From Echinometra lucunter (Eukaryota; Echinodermata; Echinoidea; Camarodonta; Echinometridae), in assembly GCA_029962745.1 (NCBI GenBank), contig CM057152.1, positions 24,656,766-24,720,765 of the forward strand: a stretch of 64,000 bases of DNA, written 5' to 3'. The notes beneath the pieces were generated by a model, which saw only the letters and a program-made list of their open reading frames with translations, ran no database searches and was not told the DNA's origin. The translations under genes and the position numbers were made by a program. Position 1 is the first letter of the stretch, and the number at the start of each line of letters is the position of its first letter. Below are positions 12,201 to 23,555 of this stretch, one piece after another.

Positions 12201-12301
12201 ATTTGACAGGTGAGTATGCCTCATTCGCAAAGAAGACACAACTGAGTGTCGTAATTTCCTTCATTTCGGCATATTCATCTGTCCCTGTTTAACATTGCTA
12301 G
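12201..12301. repeat. Internal complementary region of DIRS D
   Basis: The first half (gacaggtgagtatgcctcat ... gagtgtcgta) is the complement of the left tip. The second half (atttccttcatttcggcata ... aacattgcta) is the complement of the right tip. The join falls at about 12253/12254 and so defines the element ends at 11964 and 15781. In DIRS biology this region templates the circular junction. Confidence 0.85.
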
Positions 12302-12719
12302 ATTAAAACAAGAGGGACTAGAGGAGCATAGGTCTACTCCAATTGTTTCCAACATAGTGCAGATTATCAGACTAAAAAACCTCATGGTCATGATAATGAA
12401 ATGTAATCAATCAAAACTGGAACCATGACCTGGGGCATAAACACATGGCCCTAAGAGGGCTCAAAGGTCAAAACCATACGAGCAATTACATTAAACTCTA
12501 AGCACACTTTGGTAAACATGCCGAAAAGCTAGGGTAACAGTAAGAACCAAAACAGTAAAACTTGTGTAACTAAGAGACACGAGGCCTTACGAGAAATAAA
12601 CTGCCTAACTATGAACAATTATTAAATAGCAGAAGGGCAAACTGGTCCTAACGACTCTTCTGTAAAATGGTGGAACCCCTAAAGACGGTAGAATCTACTT
12701 AGAGTGAGGGCAAGACAAG

Positions 12720-13365
12720 ACTGCGCAGGAAAAGGCTATTCCCTGGGTTACGTCTGAAAGGTAAAAGGACGTGAAAGTATTGGGATGGGCCCAGTAAGCT
12801 GAATGAAGAATTTCTTCTATTCCCAACCCTTGGAAGAGAACCCACGATGATGTGATACCCCTAAGTCATGGGCTCCGATAGAGTCTGAAAAGATAGCCTG
12901 GGGGCCTCCCGACTTGATTGCCTGGACTATCCATCTTGAGATGGTGTCCGCTGAGACTGTTTTGTGAGGGGCAATGGAGCTAACAAATAACAGAGGATAT
13001 CCGTTTATCCTCTGTTATTGGTTCTGTGGGTGTACCGTTTAAGAGCTCTAACTGGGCACCATAGACGGGTCTTTGGGTATAGAAGAGAGTTTTGACAGGG
13101 AAGGGATGATGATTTTGCAAGGTCTGGAACCTTCAGTTTGGTTTTTGGCAATGAACCCTGGGTTAGGTAATAGTCATACCTAGTCTTTTTCCCACCGGAT
13201 GTGACCCTTCTCTAGGCTGAGGGCATGAATGAAGCTTCTGCATCGGCCTGAAGCTATAGCTAGTAAAAATGTGGATTTCACTGAAAGATCCAGCAAGGAG
13301 CAATTATGCATTGGTTTGAAGGGGGAAGGGATAGAGCCCGGAGAAATCGAGGTAGGTCCCACCTA
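12720..13365 (-). pseudogene. Tyrosine recombinase of DIRS D, mutated
   Basis: Reading toward lower coordinates: LSVKSTFLLAIASGRCRSFI (about 13200-13300) matches the first-arginine box of the recombinase in copy B (LSIKTAFLIAVACGQRRSTI). VSADTISRWIVQAI (about 12950) and AHDLGVSH (about 12870) follow, then after a frameshift YWAHPNTFTSFYLSDV (about 12770-12810). The last holds the presumed nucleophilic tyrosine in FTSFYL, as in copy B. In the H-x-x-R box copy B has AHDTRSIS, and here the arginine is replaced (AHDLGVSH). With at least one frameshift and this change it is unlikely to cut or join DNA. Confidence 0.75.
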
Positions 13366-14030
13366 GGTCCTAACTTGCTGTGGGGTAGTCTGTCCACCCC
13401 CGACCAGTGGCCTGTTAGGTGAATGTTCTCGAAGTGGGCCCCCCACCATCGACGGGAGGCATCTGTTGTGATTGTGAGGGAGGGCTGATTTTGATGCACT
13501 TCTTTCCCCTGATATAATGGTGGGATTGGTTGAAAATGCTTTCGGAGGTGAAGCTGTAAAGGTCTCATGTGGAGTTGGCAGTCCGGTACAAAGCTGGCAA
13601 GAAGACCTAAAAATCTTTGCCAGGTTTTTTGCTGGAGCTGACTTACCAGGGTGTGACCTACTTCTATGACAGTACGTATTCTGTGATCTGTAGGTCTGGC
13701 CCGAAGGACTGGGATGATGTTTTTTGCACCTATGAATTCGGGTGTCCTTGTGGGTGTGAGATTTGTGATATTTATTAAAAAACCGAGATTTGATGCCTAG
13801 CTGATGGTGCTTTGTACATCCCTTTTTAGGTCCTCGAGGGAGGGGCTGAGGATCAGCCAGTTGTTGAGGTACATGAAGATCTTGATCCCTCTCTTGCATA
13901 ATTCCACTGCCATGGCCTGGGCCAATCGGGTGAAGATTCGCGGGCTGTCTTCAGGCCAAAAAGGAGGCATCGATATTGGTAACACTCTTTTCTGACTATG
14001 AAGTTTAGAAGGTGGCAAGCGCAAGGATCT
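13278..14030 (-). pseudogene. Reverse transcriptase and RNase H remnant of DIRS D
   Basis: The RT part (13797-14024) reads FTRLAQAMAVELCKRGIKIF then MYLNNWLILSPS, aligning with FTRIVSAFLRCQGLRLFTYLDDWLLVASS in copy B. The catalytic YLDD is YLNN here, losing both metal-binding aspartates. The RNase H part (about 13400-13500) reads SLTITTDASRRWWGAHFEN and matches MSTDASLWGWGGH in copy B. Frames shift between the blocks. The upstream two thirds of the RT (fingers and first catalytic aspartate) are missing, which explains most of the size difference from copy B. Confidence 0.8.
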
Positions 14031-14238
14031 ATTGACGTTCTTTGACGTTCAGTACCATTCTGAACCCCCCCCCCAATTTTTTATTTTTTAAATTTGTCTG
14101 TGGTGATCTCTTGGTTGAACTGAAGGTCTGATATGAGACTGATCATGTTGAGAATAATCCCCTTGTCCTCATTGCACAATCTGAGTCTCTCGGCGTCCAC
14201 GAGAGCGGTGGAAAGATATCCTTGAAGCATGGAAAGTC

Positions 14239-15532
14239 TCATCGCTGTTCAAGCTGATGTGTCCAGCTTTCAAAGTACCACTCATTCAGCTTGAATGAGC
14301 GGGAGCTGAGCGGATTGGATGAGCAGTTACGGGACGCCGCTGTCTCCGCTACCTGGCGGGCTACATCGGGGACGGCTTTGGCTGCAAATCTAGCATTTTT
14401 ATGAACATCCGAGTGGGAAGCCTTCAGTTTTGCTCTCTGTTTGGCAAGATCCTTGAAGCATCTTTTGTAAGGAGCGTCCATTCTAAGAATTGAAGATTCA
14501 CTCTTTTTCGAGGATTCAAGCGGCGAGGAGAGGCGGAAAATAAGAACTTCCTCCTCATCTTAAGTTTGGGTTGTGCGCTCGGCTGCCAACTGAGAACAGT
14601 ATTTCAGAATGATGGCCGTGGCCGCATTTAATTTCTCCCCTACAGTTTATGGGGCAGTAGGAGAGATGGGGGTTTCTCGCTTAAAATTTCTGCTCAAAGT
14701 TTGAGGCTGTGTCAACATCGTCACGAGCGATGTGGGAAGAAATAACTGAAGCGGATGAGGCGGAAAGATCAGCCCATCCCTGATCCCTCCGAGAAATATG
14801 AGGTCTGTGATAGCCGAATTCGGAGTCCGACTCTCCCGCGATCGAGAGGGGGGTTCGGGAGGACTCTCCCCTTCCGATTCCCTCCTGCCTCGAGACTGAG
14901 AATAAGATGGGGAACGGTGGCGTGAGTGAGAGGAAGTTCAGACTGGGCCTGATCGGGTTCGATGGAAGTCTGGACACGATGAGACCGCCGGGGGAAGATT
15001 CCCAGCCGTGAAATTAGGGTTAGGGGCGGCTGAAGAGCTAGGCGATAAAAGCGCCTGTAGGTGTAGGATTTTCATGAACCAGACCCTGGCCGCATTCTTA
15101 CCCGGCTTGGGGAGGTCTCGGGTCTCAGGGGAAAGATTATCGGTTCTGGTCTTTTTCGCCAGGGGTTCAGCCTCCGCGGGCTTTCTGACGTTCTTCGTTT
15201 GGGGGTAGGTTTAGCCTTGGATGTCTTTTTCGGTTTACTCCCTTTCTTAATCTGGAGCAAGGATGGGAGGACATTGGAATGGGTAATAACAACGCCCGGT
15301 CTGAGTCTATGCTAGCTGGCGGGTATTCCAAGCCCGCCGCCTGCACTGGCGAGGAAGTGTTTGATTTTCCGTGTTCGTGTGGGTTATCCATTCCCACCGA
15401 ATTGGGTTCATTCATGGTCGGAATTATTCCATCTTCCGCCGAACCCAAGTTGGATTTGGATTTCGTCCCAGAAATGGGGTCATCTTTAGGTTTTTTTCTT
15501 TTGTCCAACATATCGAAGAAAAATGTAGGCAA
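14239..15532 (-). pseudogene. Gag-like ORF1 of DIRS D
   Basis: Starts at an ATG at 15532 with MPTFFFDMLDKRKKPKDDPI, just inside the right terminal repeat, the expected place for the first ORF. It continues in pieces (15167-15532, 14681-14977, 14239-14481) separated by frameshifts and stops. The pieces are rich in serine, proline and charged residues, with a lysine/arginine-rich segment (KGSKPKKTSKAKPTPKRR) in an overlapping frame. No known enzyme motif. The assignment rests on position and on general similarity to ORF1 of the other copies. Confidence 0.6.
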
Positions 15533-15599
15533 AGGAGAATAGCAACGAAAAGGTGAAATTTATAGCTCAAAAATAGCTCGGTGTTGTTAAAAGGGCACG

Positions 15600-15781
15600 C
15601 GGTAGTGAAAGAGGGAGTGACGAGGGATGCGGGTCACGAGGTGACCCCTGACAGGTTACACGCTGTATGTGCCAGGGGTATGAATAAATTATGTGGGAGT
15701 TCTTACCTGTGTTTTGAGGGTGGGGTGGTGTGAATAGCAATGTTAAACAGGGACAGGTGAGTATGCCGAAATGAAGGAAAT
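15600..15781. repeat. Right inverted terminal repeat of DIRS D
   Basis: Inverse of 12000-12162, ending gaagtatgccgaaatgaagg-like sequence and then aaat at 15781. It lies immediately upstream of the gag ATG on the minus strand and probably held the promoter. Confidence 0.8.
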
Positions 15782-16129
15782 ATTCCATTTCTGAATAGGC
15801 GTGCATAACTACGAATGACAGACAAACGAACAAAATGAGATACTTCTGAATAAAAGAAAGAAAATTTTAGTATGATTTCCATACTACGGAAGATAACATT
15901 TTCAAATGGTTACGTTTATATAGCATGTAGTTTCAAGTGAACGATGGAAATCACACTCATTTAGTTTGGGAACAGTCCTCTAAAATGGCATGTCCCTGTG
16001 GGCGAGTGTAGTGTCCCTAGACTTGTGAATGAGATTGGGCTGGCTTGTTGCCAAAAAAAGTTGCCATCTCGAAGAGTGGCCCTCGTAATCAATTTTTGGA
16101 AAATCATTGTCGCAAATGGGTTATCGCGA

Positions 16130-16365
16130 GAACAAGCCATTTTCATGTATATAATAATCTCTATGACCTTTGACCTTGTGACCCAAATATCTAATCAGAT
16201 CATTGTCCCTCCCATATGTACACATGAGCCAAGTTTGAAGTTGAGCCATCAATGGTTCTTAAGTTATCGCAAGAACGAAAACGGGTTGGACAGACGGACA
16301 GACGGACGGACAACCCGAAAATATAATGCCTCTGGCACCCACCTTCGGTGGGCGGAGGCATAACA
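16130..16365 (+). repeat. Dispersed repeat with DR1 motif and 'cttcggtgggcggaggcata' end
   Basis: Single copy of the family tandemly repeated at 1880-2250. It contains TGACCTTTGACCT at 16164-16176, a run of cagacggacagacggacgga, and ends 'caccttcggtgggcggaggc'. A third location is 22490-22745. Non-coding. Confidence 0.75.
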
Positions 16366-16910
16366 AGAAAGTTATAGGACTTTTCTGTTTCCATTTATCA
16401 ATATTTTATGAATTTTCGGGAATTTAGAAGACAAATTTAGGTTTGAATTTGATATGAAAATGGAATTTTAAAGGGCAGGTTATACATCTCAGATAACAGA
16501 GCAACTCTTAGACTATCTACAGCAATTTGTTAGAAATCTATAGCATCAAGGATAGTGGAGAGAGACAAGTAGATGGACAAGGATCAAATCCAGCTGGAAA
16601 CTGTTATGGCACTTGCACGGTCACGCATGAGTGATTTGGAAAAATGATGAGTTCAGTAGTTAAATCACGATGAGATGCGAAGGAATGCACATACCAAAAT
16701 TAGGAAGGAATCAGAGCAGAGGAAAAGACCTAGACAGAGATAGAGGCCGTAAGCATTCAGTGCAAAATAAATGGGATTTTGGCAGAAGACTAGGACTAGG
16801 ACTAGGAATAAGAATAAAAATACAGAACGAAAAAGAGAACAGTACATGTAGCACTAACAAGGATGTCAATGCAACAAAAAACTGCAAAATCCAAAACTCA
16901 TTCAACTTAC

Positions 16911-17088
16911 CACTTATGGTGCGTTTCTCCACCCCCATGCGAGTACTGGTTACATAATCACATCCCTGCAACTGACTAACAATAGGATTGAGTCCATATG
17001 TCATGGTCAATTTAGAAACTATGTGAGGGGCACTGGACAACTCCTTAGTGTCCACTAGAATAACCAGAGGAACTTGACCAATGGACGA
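16911..17088 (-). CDS. FANCM: FANCM exon: start of the ERCC4-like domain (partial gene)
   Basis: This 178-bp minus-strand exon is bounded by acceptor ...cccattttag at 17089-17090 and donor G|gtaagttg at 16910. It encodes QVPLVILVDTKELSS at its N-terminal end, then GLNPIVSQLQGCDYV and MGVEKRTIS. This matches the FANCM ERCC4-type nuclease-like domain (human, from memory: ILVGGHEITSG, GLQVEVCPLNGCDYIVSNRM, VERRS). The phase is 0 at the start, which fits the phase-0 end of the exon at 17558, across a 469-bp intron. FANCM remodels stalled forks and anchors the Fanconi core complex with FAAP24 through this domain. The ERK triad of active family members reads VEKR here, so catalysis is doubtful. The following exons were not found. 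Confidence 0.88.
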
Positions 17089-17557
17089 CTAAAATGGGTA
17101 AGAAATGAAAACAGCGGTGAACATAACTACGCCAAAATTTTAATTTTGGTAGATATAACCAAAAAAAAATTAGACTTATTTAGGAAGGTTTTAAACATTT
17201 ACATTTTCATAAACGCTATCCCAATTTATGGCGAATCAGACTGCAGCGGGATTATATGTGCTACAATTAAAATAAATATTCAAGAGTTTTGAATGTTTAT
17301 ACAGTATTCAAAGATAGGTCAGTGAAAAACTAAGCAACAATATTTGTACTTGAAATTAGTACCTTTCAAATATTTCACTTCCTGCATAAACGAAAATACT
17401 AATCTTGAATTAGGAGTGTCTCCAAAAATTATCATCAAACATTCTTTTCGGTACTGACATGAAATTTTTGCCCATTCTTCCCTTAGTCCATTTCATGGTA
17501 TAATCCTGATGACATCATGAACTAACCTTTGACCTAGCCAAAATAAGGTATACTCAC

Positions 17558-18786
17558 TTGAGGGCTATTAGATGAGGAGTTGAAAGTGGCAGCAGACATT
17601 GTGGAATTGGCCATCATGTTGTCCATCACTGTTAAGTTGTTATTCCCTCTGTTGGATGCCAAGACTATGGGTATAGAACTTACAAGACTTGAGCCACTGC
17701 ATTGGTTCACTCTGGCATTGCTTTCGCCCCTGTTTGCTAATGACCCTTCTGAGTTTGACAAAAAGATTTTAGGAAGTGAACCAGAACCTGCAGAAGACAG
17801 TGCATGATTTTTACTGGCAGACTTTTTGTCCATGCCTTCCTGCTGTTCATGAATCTGTGATAATGAGGACAATGATGTTTTCCTAACAGAACTGGTGTCT
17901 GATGCTTGAGATGTTCTTGCTTGCCTTTGCTGCATCTTGTGCAGAAACTCTGCTTGTTTCTGTTTCTGTCGTCTAAGTCTTTCCTCCTTTTCCCTTTGAG
18001 CCAGAGTACTGGAGGATTCAACCAAGAAGCTAGTGCTGGGTGTTGCAGGTTGAGGGGCAATTAAGGTGCAGGGCTTTGATTCATGTCTTTTTTTAGAGTC
18101 AATGGATGCTCTAGGAATCCATTCAGAATTCACAGCATAGTTTTTCTTTAGTGGTAATTTCTCCTTTTCTTGTCGAGTATGCACATCCTTGGCATTAGTT
18201 TCAAATGGTTGTGTACCAGTTTTAGGCTTACTCATGCAATCACTACCTACAGGTTTTGAGGATGCATCGTCCTTTCTTACCAAGGAGCAATCTTCAAGCT
18301 CTCTATTCTTATTTGGAGTTTGGTGATTTGATTGGGTTTTTCTCTGATTCTTTCTACTCTTTTCAAAATCTATTTCCCATTCCATCAAATCAATGTCTTC
18401 TACCTCCTCTTCCACATCAGACAGAGATGAGTCTGACTTCAATACAGCAGCTCTCCCTGCCCTTAATATTCTTGCTGCCTTGCTCTCTCCACCCCTCTTC
18501 CTTAAGGTCCTTCCTCCATTCCTCTTGGACCCTCCATCAATGATGTTATGTAGATTAATAGTGTTGTCCAAGGCAACCAAACTAATGTCTTCCCTTTTGT
18601 CATGATCATAATCCTCATCATTCTCACCTTGAACAACAAAGCTGTCCTCCACGTAAGAGGTATCTTGCTGGGGTACCTGAGAGAAAATGTTAATATCTAG
18701 GGAATGACGGTGCACCATCTTGAAACGATTGCTGGGCCCAGGTGGTGAAGGACTCCTGACTGATTTCATGTAGATTGCATGCATAT
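17558..18786 (-). CDS. FANCM: FANCM exon: conserved motif plus long disordered linker (partial gene)
   Basis: A 1229-bp exon with acceptor ...cttgtacctgcag (18787 on) and donor CAA|gtgagtat (17557). Its first residues DMHAIYMKSVRSP, then KMVHRHSLDINIFSQVPQQD and SYVEDSFVVQ, match the conserved FANCM block EMRAIYMKSLRSP ... INIFSQIPEQDETYLEDSF (human, from memory). The rest, about 330 residues, is acidic then serine-rich and basic, probably disordered, with a short charged helix-like segment AQREKEERLRRQKQKQAEF. The exon starts with two bases of a codon (AT), completing the G left by the exon at 29192 to give GAT. It ends in phase 0. It links the helicase half of the protein to the ERCC4-like domain. 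Coding continuity over 409 codons argues that it is a live gene. Confidence 0.92.
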
Positions 18787-18799
18787 CTGCAGGTACAAG

Positions 18800-20262
18800 T
18801 ACAACATACAATAATCATATTGAATTAATAGCCACAACACAATCAAATACACCATGTATATTTCAAGATCAAGGATTTGAATTCATCTTAATTCAATTAA
18901 TGCAACCTGTTTCAGGAGAGTTTTCTAGACACGTTTGTTGTAAGGCATTTTTGTAGAGACAGTAGGCTTCGAAGGTTCCCCCTTAGCTATGATTAACTTA
19001 TATTCATTTATGTTACAATTGGTATTGCTCCTTTTATTACTATGTATTGTTATGTATGCACAGTTGAGTATATTCCTACAGAAATTGCACAATGTAAATT
19101 TACTATTATCATCATTATTATTACGAGAATCAAAGTATACTATACTAAAAGTGTACAGTTGGAAAAATTCTTGCCATCTGAGCCCTTCAAAATATTTCAT
19201 GAAATTTTCATACCTGTGGATAGCCCAGGGTCTCTCATATCAAATGTCATCCAAAAATCTCACGATTTTATGATTGAGTGAACAGACTTTTGTAAAATGG
19301 TGCTTGACAAGAATTGGTATATTTTGTTCTGGTTCATATCAGTGGAGCTGAGAGCAGTGTTAACTCTGAAGGCATAGAAATTTTAATATTCTGATACCTT
19401 TACAACAATTTACAAATAAATATCCTTGGTTGTGTGTATGATCTGACATATCTCATTAACATGTCAAGCTTGAGTGAGGATTTGAATACTTGATTGGTTG
19501 ATTTGAGATATCACTTTTAGGTAAATTCTCACCACTAAAAGCTGGCATATTTTGGATATCAGAAAAAGAATATCAGCATGCAATCATGCAAACCAAACAA
19601 CATCAACCAATCAGTCAGTAAGTCAATCAATTATCACTCAAAAGGTCAATCAATGAATTAATCAATCAGAAAAAAAAAAAACCCAAGCGATCATGCACTC
19701 ATTCAATCCCAAAGACAAGTGAGTTGACAGAAGTGAATAACTGCAATCAGCATTGCAAATGTGGAAGTTTCATGACCATTCCCAATTTTCATTTTACTTC
19801 AATGATAAAATACAATTTAACATGGTTTTGTCATGTCTTTCTTCCACCTGTCAAAGAAACAAAAAGGTAAAAATTACTGACAAAATATCAAGTATCTTCC
19901 TTCAAAGAAATGTTCAAATTTTATTCATGAAAGTTACACATTTGCATGATTTACCTGATTCATTAGGCTGTATTCAAAATAGAATCAATAAATTAAATGA
20001 GATTTAAATGAAATTAAAGGTTGAAGTTTAATTATGACACTATGAAGTATAAGCCTAATATGAGGAATCAGTTCCCTCGCTTTCATGCTTTCTAGATTAA
20101 AACGATCAGCCCCTCCCTACTTATCATAAATCGGTTTAGGTGAGCCTTGCCTCTTACATCTTTAAACACTGAATATTGCATGCTCCAGGCCTCCATTTAT
20201 ACACACAAAAAGGCTGTGTATATAGCTGGTGTATCCATGATTGCAACTATTCTGTGCATAAA
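18800..20262. other. FANCM intron, 5' part of the 10.4-kb intron as read on the plus strand
   Basis: AT-rich sequence with a short imperfect 'aatcaatcaat' run near 19600-19660 and an A run near 19670. No exon or transposon end recognised. Confidence 0.45.
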
Positions 20263-20264
20263 TA

Positions 20265-21680
20265 ATGTGCTTGGTTTGCACGAATGAAGGGATTATACCT
20301 GACAAACTCAAAGTATCCAAGATTATACCTGTGTATAAAAAGAATAATCCTCAAAATGTGGAAAACTACAGACCCATATCATTGTTACCATTTTTTTCGA
20401 AAATTCTAGAAAAAGTTGTACATAAAAGGTTGTATTCCCACCTTCAGTTAAATGATATCCTCATACCTGAACAGTTTGGATTCCGTGAAAATTTTTCAAC
20501 TTCTCTGGGTGTTTTAAACATTGCAAATTTTATATCACAAAAAATTGATGATGGTAATTTCTGTCTTGGGTTATTTATGGATCTGTCAAAAGCCTTCGAC
20601 ACCATTGATCATGACATACTCATACGTAAATTAAATGTATATGGTGTAAGAGGGCTAGCCCTGGATTGGTTTAAACATTATTTACATAATAGGTATCAGT
20701 ATGTCATGGTCAGTGGTGTTCATTCACAGCGTGAACTTATTAAATATGGCATTCCGCAGGGTTCTGTCCTCGGGCCCCTCCTGTTCCTTGTCTATATAAA
20801 TGATATCATAAAATCATCAAAATTATTTCGCTATTCGTTATTTGCCGATGACACATGCATTATAACTTCTCACAAGAATATCTATAATTTAATGTCCAAC
20901 ACTAATAATGAAGTTAAGAAATTATATGATTGGTTCTGTTGCAATAAACTTTCCTTGAATTTTGATAAAACAAAATTTGTGATTTTCAGAACAAGGAACA
21001 GGAGGGTCCCAAGTGACCTTAATAATCTCACTATTGGTGGTCATGATATATCATGTGTTGAAAATATTCAATTTTTAGGTATCACAGTCAATGAATTTCT
21101 CTCTTGGAAACCACATATTAGTAGTATTTGTACGAAAGTCTCAAGATGTATTGGAATAATATCAAGGCTCAAATTCATATTACCCAAAAACATACTTATC
21201 ACCTTGTATTATAGCTTAATCTTGCCCCACTTAACATACTGTAACTCAATATGGGGGCATACTTTTAAAAGCCATCTTTCTAGATTATCAATACTGCAGA
21301 AAAAAGCAGTTAGACTTATTTCATCATCTCTGTATAACTGTCCAAGTATGCCTTTATTCAAGAAAATGAATATTCTACCCATATCCGAACTGATATCTAT
21401 GAATTCTCTTATATTTATGTATAAATACAAATCTGGAATTTTGCCAGACATATTTGAAAATATGTTTATCCTTAATTCAACTGTACATAATTATAATACT
21501 CGTCAGTGTAAATTGTTTCATCAACCTAAGGTTTCTTCTTCCATGGCTTTAAATTCATTCCGAGTAAAGTATATCAAATTGTGGAATAGCCTTGATCAAA
21601 GTATTCAGCAAAGTTCAACTCTTTCTAAATTCAAACTCTCCTTAAAAAGATTATGTCTTTCCAAAATTAATGCATGCTGA
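20265..21680 (+). CDS. LINE reverse transcriptase, 5'-truncated copy
   Basis: An uninterrupted 471-codon frame encodes the C-terminal part of a non-LTR retrotransposon ORF2. The palm motif MDLSKAFD lies at residues 105-112, GIPQGSVLGPLLF at 162-174, and the catalytic FADD at 193-196. The C-terminal part (CNSIWG, WNSLDQSI, FKLSLKRLC) is typical of the jockey/CR1-type group. The endonuclease and first RT blocks are missing: an in-frame stop lies just before the first ATG, so the insertion is 5'-truncated near 20265-20280. The frame has no stops and is recent, but it lacks the nicking enzyme. It lies antisense to FANCM in its intron. The clade call is approximate. Confidence 0.9.
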   Translation: MCLVCTNEGIIPDKLKVSKIIPVYKKNNPQNVENYRPISLLPFFSKILEKVVHKRLYSHLQLNDILIPEQFGFRENFSTSLGVLNIANFISQKIDDGNFCLGLFMDLSKAFDTIDHDILIRKLNVYGVRGLALDWFKHYLHNRYQYVMVSGVHSQRELIKYGIPQGSVLGPLLFLVYINDIIKSSKLFRYSLFADDTCIITSHKNIYNLMSNTNNEVKKLYDWFCCNKLSLNFDKTKFVIFRTRNRRVPSDLNNLTIGGHDISCVENIQFLGITVNEFLSWKPHISSICTKVSRCIGIISRLKFILPKNILITLYYSLILPHLTYCNSIWGHTFKSHLSRLSILQKKAVRLISSSLYNCPSMPLFKKMNILPISELISMNSLIFMYKYKSGILPDIFENMFILNSTVHNYNTRQCKLFHQPKVSSSMALNSFRVKYIKLWNSLDQSIQQSSTLSKFKLSLKRLCLSKINAC

Positions 21681-21837
21681 GTAGATATATATACATGTAT
21701 ATGATCTAGTTCTTATTTTCTTTTCCTTGTCTTATGCTCTCTCTCCTCTTCCCTACTACAAATCTCATTTTCATTTCATTATCTGAATTCATTTCTTTAT
21801 CATCACTCATGTTTACTGCTTTCTTCTATTATCTTTG

Positions 21838-21879
<42 letters not shown>

Positions 21880-22232
21880 GTTTTCTCTCCCTATGATGTT
21901 TCTGTGTGTGTGTGTGTGTGAGGGTGGGTGTGTGATGGTGTGTATGATTGTGGGTGTATGAATGTGTGTATGTACAGGATTGTTTCCGACCAACTTTAGT
22001 AAGGTTTTCTTTTTCCCTTCTTAATTTATGTACAATTTTGCTTTTTTATAATGTCAAATGTTAATTTTTGTATTGTGTATTGGGACCCTGCTTACAAGCA
22101 ACTTGCTTATTAAGGGTATCCCTCCATTTTTATGTTTATATTATTATCTCAATCTAACGTGTTAATACTATGCTCTACTTGTGTTGCTTTTTAAAGATGG
22201 AAAATAAATTGAATTGAATTGAATTGAAAACT
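21681..22232 (+). repeat. LINE 3' UTR with CT/GT microsatellite and (TTGAA)n tail
   Basis: Follows the RT frame directly. It includes (CT)n at about 21845-21890 and (GT)n at about 21902-21920, a polyadenylation-like aataaa near 22202, and ends in ttgaattgaattgaattgaa at about 22208-22228. This is the short-repeat tail expected at the 3' end of such LINEs. Confidence 0.7.
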
Positions 22233-22489
22233 AAAAAACACTCTGGATACTGCCAATAGCCAGCACACGAGGTAATCTAGAGACAAGCACATGCATACAA
22301 TGCAAATTACTTACTGTCTTCACATGAGTTCACCACTGCACAATGTATTATGTGTGTGTGTAATCAATGCGTGCATGCATTTTCACACTCAAAATTGTAA
22401 TTATTGAAGACACATTCGTTATTTCGTAAAGCAGTCTGAAATCTGTTACAGTTACAAATTTTTCGTAATGATTTTCAGCTCTGCGAATG

Positions 22490-22745
22490 GTTCTTGAGAT
22501 ATCATGTTAACGAGGCCAACACCTGACTTTTCATACATTTGACATTTGTGACCTTGACCTTTGACCTACATACCCCAAAATCTAATCAGATCATCTACCT
22601 GTGGTGATACATATTAGGACAAAGTTTGTAGTTCATACCTCAAAAGGTTCTTGACATGTTGTGTTAATGAAAAAGCGGGATGGAGAGACTGACAGGAAGC
22701 CCCAAAACATGCCTTTGGCACCACCTTCGGTGGGCGGAGGCATAA
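22490..22745 (+). repeat. Dispersed DR1-containing repeat, third location
   Basis: Same family as 1880-2250 and 16130-16365, with TGACCTTTGACCT at 22555-22567 and the end 'caccttcggtgggcggaggc' at about 22721-22740. Confidence 0.75.
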
Positions 22746-22802
22746 AAAGAAAAAAAAACACATGAATATCCAGAAAAACTGATTATCTACTTGTAACCAA
22801 GG

Positions 22803-23548
22803 GTGGTATTCTGAGGCTGTTTTAAGTCTGTTGTAGCAAATCGGTATTCTGAAAACCATTTCAACTCTGTAGTAAATTTTGTTTTAACTTATATTTCATG
22901 TTTCTTTCTTTGCTTGTGCATTTAACTGTTTATGCCTGGTGAAAGTCACTGTGCGCATGCGCATAACTTTTGGCGCAAAAATACAACCATTTGTAACATG
23001 GTATTCTGAAGACTGATTTATGCTCTTGAGATAAAACAGGGTGGAACGTGTTTTTAACTTTGTATGTGGTATGTCATGGCAGCAATCTTTCTCGCTCAGC
23101 ATGTTTTGGATGCAATGAGAGGAGATACAGAGACTGAATAAACCTTGTTGATATTCCCTAAACAACATTTCGCAAGAATTGCCATCTCGGGGTGGAGGAA
23201 TTTGCCAACATCTGCGATGAAATCAGAGATGATATGCACAGCGAATTCTGTCACATCATCGCATATCAGTTAGATTAAAGCAAGAAATTAAGTGCAAATT
23301 AATATGCTTATTACTACGCCTCTGCCTCAGGGAGCGATCTTATTGGCTGAACCGTCTTAGACTCAACTCTAACAACTTTCCCTACTGGATATGATTTCTG
23401 TGGTGGTGTGGCTTTGATGACTTAAAATGCCGTTAAAATGGTTCTCATAATACCAATTATAACTGTTTTAGCAGTGTTGATGACTTACAACAAAAATTAA
23501 AACAGAACTTGCAACACAGTTAAAATGGAGTTCAGAATACCACTCCAG
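22803..23548. mobile_element. MITE with degenerate inverted repeats, about 745 bp
   Basis: The left end reads 'agggtggtattctgaggctg' and the right end, in complement, 'ggagtggtattctgaactcc'. Both go on with T-rich sequence containing 'gttttaa' and a second 'ggtatt.tgagaaccattt'-type motif about 50-100 bp inside. No transposase. It lies only about 8 bp from the left terminus of DIRS B. Confidence 0.6.
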
Positions 23549-23555
23549 GAAAGTA

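Larger units (their letters stand above)
11964..15781 (-). mobile_element. DIRS-like retroelement D, 3.8 kb, terminally complete, inactive
   Basis: Inverted terminal repeats (11964-12162 and about 15600-15781) share 'ggcatactcacctgtccctg' and 'gtcacctcatgacccgcatcc' in opposite orientation. Just inside the left repeat lies an internal complementary region joining copies of both tips. On the minus strand the order is gag-like ORF, RT-RNase H, tyrosine recombinase. It is shorter than copy B (5.6 kb) because the coding part, chiefly RT, is internally deleted. No target duplication is expected for DIRS elements. It lies 1.1 kb past the most downstream FANCM exon seen, in the same orientation as that gene. 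Confidence 0.85.

Noticed and set aside
17580..17807. Plus-strand frames across 17580-18605
   Set aside because: Shadows of the FANCM exon on the opposite strand.
18925..19200. 91-codon minus-strand frame next to the FANCM exon
   Set aside because: AT-rich, no domain, and it would lie inside the intron whose ends are fixed by the phase-matched junction 29192/18786.
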